From Zoogloea sp. (lineage in GTDB: Bacteria > Pseudomonadota > Gammaproteobacteria > Burkholderiales > Rhodocyclaceae), in contig NZ_JAOAUU010000060.1 in the NCBI RefSeq assembly GCF_030157465.1, positions 62,001 to 126,000 on the forward strand: DNA of 64,000 nucleotides, written 5' to 3'. A model generated the notes under the pieces. That model was not told where the DNA came from and made no database searches. It worked only from the letters and a program-made list of their open reading frames with translations. This document shows positions 59,643 through 64,000 of the stretch, in pieces; position 1 is the stretch's first letter; the number at the start of each line of letters is the position of its first letter. The translations under genes were made by a program, and so were the position numbers.

Positions 59643-60985
59643 CGCCCCAAAGCCTCCCGCTCACCGACCACCCGACCCCGGACAGCATCGTCGCCTGGTG
59701 CCCCGACGGCCCGGTCAGCCGCGACCGCTTCCTCGCCGACGTGGCCCGGCTCGCCGAGCTTTTTCCCCCCGGCGGACACATCCTCAACGTCTGCCAGAAC
59801 CGCTACCACTTTCTCGTCGGCCTCTCTGCCGCGGCGGTCAGCGGGCGGGTCAGCCTGCTGCCCCCCAACCTCACCGAAGAAACCATCGCCCGGCTCGCCG
59901 CCGCCACCCCCGATCTCGTCTGCCTCCATGACGGACAGGGCGCCGTCGGCACCCTCCCCAGCCTCGCCTTCCCGCCCCCCGCACCGGTCGGCAGCGGCCA
60001 TCTCCCGGTGCCGCTCATCCCTGTCGACCAGGTCATCGCCCACGTCTACACCTCCGGCTCCACCGGCGTGCCCGGCACCCACCATAAAACCTGGGGTTCC
60101 CTCGTCACCAACGGCCTCGCCGCCGCCGAGCGCCTCGGCGCCGCCGGCCACGCCCTCGTCGGCACCGTGCCGGCCCAGCACATGTACGGCTTCGAATCCA
60201 CGGTGCTGATCTGCCTCCACGGTGGCGCCGCGCTCTCCAGCGGACATCCCTTCTACCCCGCCGACATCGCCGCCGCGCTGGCTGCCGTACCGCGCCCGCG
60301 CGCCCTCGTCACCACGCCCTTCCACCTGCGCGCGCTGCTCGACGCCGACGTCGCCGTGCCGCCCCTCGACTTCATCCTGTCCGCCACGGCGCCGCTCTCG
60401 GAAGACCTCGCCCGTCGTGCCGAAGCCGCCTTCGGTGCGCCGCTGCTCGAAATCTACGGCTGCACCGAAACCGGCCAGCTCGCCAGCCGGCGCTCCACCG
60501 CCACCCGCCTCTGGCACCTTCTCGACGACGTGCGCCTGTCGCCCCTCGGCGAGCGCCACGCCGCCAGCGGCGGCCACGTGGAAGGCCTGGTACCCCTCGG
60601 CGACGTGCTCGAACCCGTCGACGAACACCACTTCATCCTCCACGGCCGCGACGCCGATCTCATCAACATCGCCGGCAAGCGCACCTCCCTCGCCTACCTC
60701 AACGAACAACTCTGCGGCATCCCCGGCGTTATCGACGGCGCCTTCCTGATGCCCGACGACGAACCCGACGACCACGTCACCCGCCTGCGCGCCGCCGTCG
60801 TCGCCCCCGGCCTCACCACCCGCGACATCCTCGCCGCGCTGCGCCTGCACATCGACCCGATCTTCCTGCCGCGTCCGCTGATCTTCGTCGACCGCCTGCC
60901 GCGCAACGCCGCCAGCAAACTGCCCCGCGCCGATCTGGCGGCGCTGTTTGCCGCCTACGCTGCGGGTCACGGATCCGCCCGATGA
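59639..60985 (+). CDS. AMP-dependent acyl/aryl-ACP ligase of the aryl-polyene cluster
   Basis: The 448-residue protein has the AMP-binding fold: the P-loop HVYTSGSTGVPGTHHKT, YGCTETGQLASRR and LHGRDADLINIAGKRTSLAY. It likely activates the aryl starter (such as a 4-hydroxybenzoate- or coumarate-type acid) or an acyl group and loads it on the ACP. The ATG at 59639 overlaps the upstream gene by four bases; the open frame upstream is a shadow. Confidence 0.87.
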   Translation: MTPQSLPLTDHPTPDSIVAWCPDGPVSRDRFLADVARLAELFPPGGHILNVCQNRYHFLVGLSAAAVSGRVSLLPPNLTEETIARLAAATPDLVCLHDGQGAVGTLPSLAFPPPAPVGSGHLPVPLIPVDQVIAHVYTSGSTGVPGTHHKTWGSLVTNGLAAAERLGAAGHALVGTVPAQHMYGFESTVLICLHGGAALSSGHPFYPADIAAALAAVPRPRALVTTPFHLRALLDADVAVPPLDFILSATAPLSEDLARRAEAAFGAPLLEIYGCTETGQLASRRSTATRLWHLLDDVRLSPLGERHAASGGHVEGLVPLGDVLEPVDEHHFILHGRDADLINIAGKRTSLAYLNEQLCGIPGVIDGAFLMPDDEPDDHVTRLRAAVVAPGLTTRDILAALRLHIDPIFLPRPLIFVDRLPRNAASKLPRADLAALFAAYAAGHGSAR

Positions 60986-61278
60986 ACAAAATCCGCTGGA
61001 CGGTCCCGTCCGACCACCCCGCCTTTCCCGGCCACTTCCCCGGCCGCCCGATCCTGCCCGGCGTGGTGCTGATCGACCAGGCCATGCGCCTCGCCCCGCT
61101 CGCCGCCGGGCAAGCCATTCGCGGCCTCGCCAGCGCCAAGTTCTTCCAGCCGGTGCCGCCCGGCGCCGAACTCGTCTTCCGCTTCGCCCCGGCCACCGCC
61201 CGCGGGATGGGCTTCGAAATCCGCCTCGGCGAAACCACCGTCGCCAGCGGCAGCTTCACCTTCGGAGCCGCGCCGTGA
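60982..61278 (+). CDS. FabZ-like 3-hydroxyacyl-ACP dehydratase
   Basis: The 98-residue protein has a hotdog dehydratase core: FPGHFPGRPILPGVVLIDQA holds the catalytic His of the GHFP motif. It is shorter than housekeeping FabZ and resembles ApeI-type dehydratases. It would introduce the double bonds of the polyene. It overlaps its neighbours by four bases on both sides. Confidence 0.88.
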   Translation: MNKIRWTVPSDHPAFPGHFPGRPILPGVVLIDQAMRLAPLAAGQAIRGLASAKFFQPVPPGAELVFRFAPATARGMGFEIRLGETTVASGSFTFGAAP

Positions 61279-62219
61279 GCCAGCCGGCGGGCACCCCGCC
61301 GGCCACCGCAGCCACCTGGACCCGCCAGGCCGAGCGCAGCAGCGCGGCCGTCATGCGCTTCATGGTCTGGCTGTCACTCACCCTGGGGCGCCGCGCCAGC
61401 CGCGTCGTCCTCCACGGCATCGCCGCCTACTTCCTGCTCTTCGCCCCCGCTGCCGGGCGCGCCTCGCGGGGCTACCTGACGCGCATCCTCGGCCGCCCGC
61501 CCACGCTCGCCGAGCGCTACCGGCACGTGTTCACCTTCGCCACCACCATCCACGACCGGATCTACTTCCTCAACGGCCGCTTCGACAGCTTCGACATCGA
61601 GATCAAGGGCGCCGAACTCGTCGACGCCGCCCTCGCCGACGGTCGCGGCCTGCTGCTCTTCGGCGCCCACCTGGGCAGCTTCGAAGTGCTCCGCGCCCTC
61701 GGCCGCCACAACACCGACCGCGCCGTGTGCATGCTCATGCACGAAGAAAACGCCCGCAAGATCAACAGCGTCCTCGCCACCATCAACCCCGCCGCCACCC
61801 AGGACATGCTCGCCCTCGGGCACCTCGACTCCATGCTCGAGCTGCGCGACCGCCTCGACGCCGGCCAGATGATCGGCATTCTTGCCGACCGCGCCCCGCG
61901 CCTCGACGCCACGGCTCCGCAGCCCTTCCTCGGCGGCCCCGCCGCCTTCCCCGTCGGGCCCTTCCGTCTCGCCGCCATACTGCGCCGCCCGGTGATCTTC
62001 ATGAGCGGCCTGCACCTGGGCGGCGCGCGCTACCGGGTGGAGTTCTCGCAACTTGCCGACTTCGGCGAGGTCGACCGCAAATCCCGCGACGCCGCCATCG
62101 CCGCCGCCCAGCAACACTACGCCGCCCTGCTGGCGGAGCGCGCCCGCAGCGCCCCCTTCAACTGGTTCAACTTCTTCGACTTCTGGCGCGCCGCTGGCGC
62201 CGACGACACCCCACCATGA
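61275..62219 (+). CDS. LpxL-like acyltransferase of the aryl-polyene cluster
   Basis: The 314-residue protein has an N-terminal membrane segment and the LpxL/HtrB-type fold: GLLLFGAHLGSFEVLRALGR with the His-Asp/Glu site (H-x4-E), MIGILADRAPRLDA and PFNWFNFFDFW at the end. It would join the polyene acid to a glycerol or lipid carrier. The start is a GTG at 61275 overlapping the dehydratase stop. Longer frames are shadows. Confidence 0.87.
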   Translation: MSQPAGTPPATAATWTRQAERSSAAVMRFMVWLSLTLGRRASRVVLHGIAAYFLLFAPAAGRASRGYLTRILGRPPTLAERYRHVFTFATTIHDRIYFLNGRFDSFDIEIKGAELVDAALADGRGLLLFGAHLGSFEVLRALGRHNTDRAVCMLMHEENARKINSVLATINPAATQDMLALGHLDSMLELRDRLDAGQMIGILADRAPRLDATAPQPFLGGPAAFPVGPFRLAAILRRPVIFMSGLHLGGARYRVEFSQLADFGEVDRKSRDAAIAAAQQHYAALLAERARSAPFNWFNFFDFWRAAGADDTPP

Positions 62220-62788
62220 ACCTCCGCCAGCTCCTCGCCGCCCTCGCCCTCGCACTGTGCTGCCCCCCGGCCCTCGCCGCCTGGAACATCGCCAGCCTGA
62301 TGGGCGAACTCGCCCGCAACCCCGGCGGGCGGGCCGTATTCACCGAAAAAAAATACATCGCCCTGCTCGATCGCCCGGTCGTCTCCTCGGGCGAAATGCG
62401 CTACGTTGCCCCCGACTACCTGGAAAAGCGCACCCTCGCGCCCAAGCCCGACTACCTGCTGCTCGACAAGGACCAGATCACCGTCGAGCGCGGCAAGCAC
62501 AAATTCACCCTGCGCCTCGCCGAGCAGCCCGAAATCCTCGCCTTCGCCGCCAGCATCCGCGGCACCCTCTCCGGCGACCGTGCGGCCCTCGAACGCAACT
62601 ACGCCCTGCACCTCTCAGGCACCCGCGACAGCTGGACGCTGAACCTATCGCCAAGCAACCCGCGCATCGCCGAACTCGTCACCCGCATCACCATCGGCGG
62701 CAAGCGCGACCAGGTGCTCAGCGTCGAATACCTGCAGGCCGACGGCGACCGCGCCGTGATGACCATCGCCCCCATCCCCGGCCAATGA
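62216..62788 (+). CDS. LolA-like periplasmic carrier of the aryl-polyene cluster
   Basis: The 190-residue protein has a signal peptide (LLAALALALCCPPALAAW) and a LolA/LolB-like fold (GGRAVFTEKKYIALLDRPVV, GEMRYVAPDYLEKRTLAPKP). In aryl-polyene clusters such proteins are thought to move the lipid-linked product across the periplasm together with the MMPL exporter. It overlaps the acyltransferase and exporter genes by four bases each. Confidence 0.85.
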   Translation: MNLRQLLAALALALCCPPALAAWNIASLMGELARNPGGRAVFTEKKYIALLDRPVVSSGEMRYVAPDYLEKRTLAPKPDYLLLDKDQITVERGKHKFTLRLAEQPEILAFAASIRGTLSGDRAALERNYALHLSGTRDSWTLNLSPSNPRIAELVTRITIGGKRDQVLSVEYLQADGDRAVMTIAPIPGQ

Positions 62789-64000
62789 ACCTGCCGCTCA
62801 AGCCCGGCGCACGGGCCCGGATTCCCCGCGCCGTACTGGTCTGGCTCTGCGGCCTCGTCGCCTGCGCGGTGCTGGCCCTGCGCGCCGATTACACCGCGGA
62901 CATGTCCGCCTTCCTGCCGCGCAGCCCCACTCCGGCCCAGCAACTGCTCGTCGACCAGCTCACCGAAGGCGTGCTGTCGCGCCTGCTGCTGGTCGGCATC
63001 GAAGGCAGCACGCCGGAAGCCCGTGCCGGGCTGTCCCGCGCGCTCGCCAAACATTTGCAGGACGGCGGCCTGTTCGTCTCGGTGCGCAACGGCGACGCCG
63101 CCACCCTCGCCATCGACCGGGAAATCCTGTTCTCCAACCGATATCTGCTGAGCCCCGCGGTCACGCCGGAACACTTCAGCCCCGTCGGTCTCAGGGCCGC
63201 CATCGAAAACAGCATCGAGCTGCTCGGCTCGCCCGCCGGCATGATGCTCAAGCAACTGCTGCCCCGCGACCCGACCGGCGAAATGGTCGAGCTGATCGGC
63301 AGCCTCGACACCCAGGGCGGCCCCGCCAGCCAGCACGGCGTGTGGGCCTCGAAGGACGGCACGCGCGCCATCCTGATGCTGCAAACCCGCGCCGCGGGCT
63401 CCGACACCGACGCCCAGGAAGCCGCCATCGAGCGCGTACACAGCGATTTCGCCGCCCTCGCCAAGGCCGCGCAGCCCCCCGAAGCCCGCGTGCTCATCTC
63501 CGGCGCCCCCGTCTTCGCCGTCAATTCCCGCGCCGCCATCCAGTCCGAAGCCGTGCGCCTGTCCACCCTCGGCAGCGCCGCGGTGGTCTGCCTGCTGCTC
63601 ATCATTTACCGCTCCCTCACCGCCGTCGCCCTCGGCCTGCTGCCGGTGGCCAGCGGCGCGCTGGCCGGCATCGCCGCCGTGTCCCTCGGCTTCGGCAGCG
63701 TGCATGGGCTCACCATCGGCTTCGGCACCACCCTCATCGGCGAAGCGGTCGATTACAGCATCTACTACTTTGTCCAGTCCGACAGCGCCCGGCGCGACGG
63801 CAGCCAGGGCAACTGGATGGAACGCTTCTGGCCCACCATCCGGCTCGGCGTATTCACCTCGGCAATCGGCTTCGCCTCGCTGCTTTTTTCCGGCTTTCCC
63901 GGCCTCGCCCAGCTCGGCCTCTATTCCATCGCCGGTCTCGTCAGCGCCGCCGCGATCACCCGCTTCGTGCTGCCGCACCTCTGCCCGGCCACGCTGCCGA
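62785..64000 (+). CDS. MMPL/RND family exporter of the aryl-polyene cluster (partial)
   Basis: The visible 405 residues start with a membrane segment (AVLVWLCGLVACAVLALRAD), then a large periplasmic loop (DMSAFLPRSPTPAQQLLVDQ and on to about residue 255). A set of membrane helices follows (LSTLGSAAVVCLLLIIYRSL, GLTIGFGTTLIGEAVDYSIY), as in the first half of MMPL transporters. GEAVDYSIYYFV holds the conserved membrane Asp. It likely exports the polyene lipid. The gene runs past the window end, so the second half is not seen. Confidence 0.88.
   Translation, partial: MNLPLKPGARARIPRAVLVWLCGLVACAVLALRADYTADMSAFLPRSPTPAQQLLVDQLTEGVLSRLLLVGIEGSTPEARAGLSRALAKHLQDGGLFVSVRNGDAATLAIDREILFSNRYLLSPAVTPEHFSPVGLRAAIENSIELLGSPAGMMLKQLLPRDPTGEMVELIGSLDTQGGPASQHGVWASKDGTRAILMLQTRAAGSDTDAQEAAIERVHSDFAALAKAAQPPEARVLISGAPVFAVNSRAAIQSEAVRLSTLGSAAVVCLLLIIYRSLTAVALGLLPVASGALAGIAAVSLGFGSVHGLTIGFGTTLIGEAVDYSIYYFVQSDSARRDGSQGNWMERFWPTIRLGVFTSAIGFASLLFSGFPGLAQLGLYSIAGLVSAAAITRFVLPHLCPATLP

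Overview
The window is a GC-rich, densely coded stretch of chromosome that looks betaproteobacterial, most likely Rhodocyclales (Azoarcus/Thauera/Denitromonas-like). This rests on gene content and order: a coxB-ctaD-ctaG-ctaE-surf1-ctaB-ctaA block with the 38-residue small assembly protein and a DUF2909 protein, prmA followed by a DUF3426 zinc-ribbon protein, a CIRCE element in front of rpoH, OlsBA, ubiC-ubiA, and an aryl-polyene-type cluster. No rRNA, tRNA, insertion sequence, prophage or CRISPR array was seen. The assignment is by eye, without database search.

Region 1 (1-4.2 kb) is a metallophore/stress operon on the minus strand: a small secreted Cys-rich precursor (BufA1/HvfA type), a DUF692 enzyme (BufB), a DUF2063 partner (BufC), an ECF sigma factor and a 65-residue zinc-finger anti-sigma factor. 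The genes overlap end to end, and an ECF-like promoter lies in front of the first. An MFS transporter lies just upstream on the same strand.

Region 2 (4.3-23.1 kb) is a signalling island: a free bacteriohemerythrin, a Cache-type chemoreceptor, a hemerythrin-histidine kinase-receiver fusion, an orphan amino-acid-type binding lipoprotein, three very large hybrid kinases (Cache, SBP_bac_3 and HAMP/PAS inputs, each with receiver and HPt domains), a secreted histidine phosphatase and an HD-GYP response regulator. It looks built to read oxygen and small ligands and pass the signal to taxis, cyclic-di-GMP and multistep phosphorelays.

Region 3 (23.3-33.3 kb) is heat shock and respiration: rpoH under a perfect CIRCE operator, a Sco copper chaperone, then an aa3-type cytochrome c oxidase locus with its copper, heme A and Surf1 assembly factors. 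An FNR/ANR-like box and a strong hairpin lie in the cox leader.

Region 4 (33.3-44.9 kb) is mostly housekeeping: mpl (murein recycling), a TlpA-like thioredoxin, accB-accC-prmA, a DUF3426 protein, a PfkB kinase, a glycine-zipper lipoprotein, olsB-olsA (ornithine lipids) and apaH. Region 5 (44.9-58.6 kb) is an envelope polysaccharide block (CapD/WbpM-like dehydratase, WecA-like initiating transferase, two epimerases, a GT2) with a periplasmic ATP-dependent DNA ligase inside it, followed by waaA, ubiA, ubiC, recG, ridA and a GlcD-like flavoprotein. Region 6 (58.6-64 kb) is the first part of an aryl-polyene/fatty-acid-like cluster: acyl carrier protein, membrane protein, AMP ligase, dehydratase, acyltransferase, LolA-like carrier and an MMPL exporter cut by the window end. 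Its genes are coupled by 4-base overlaps.
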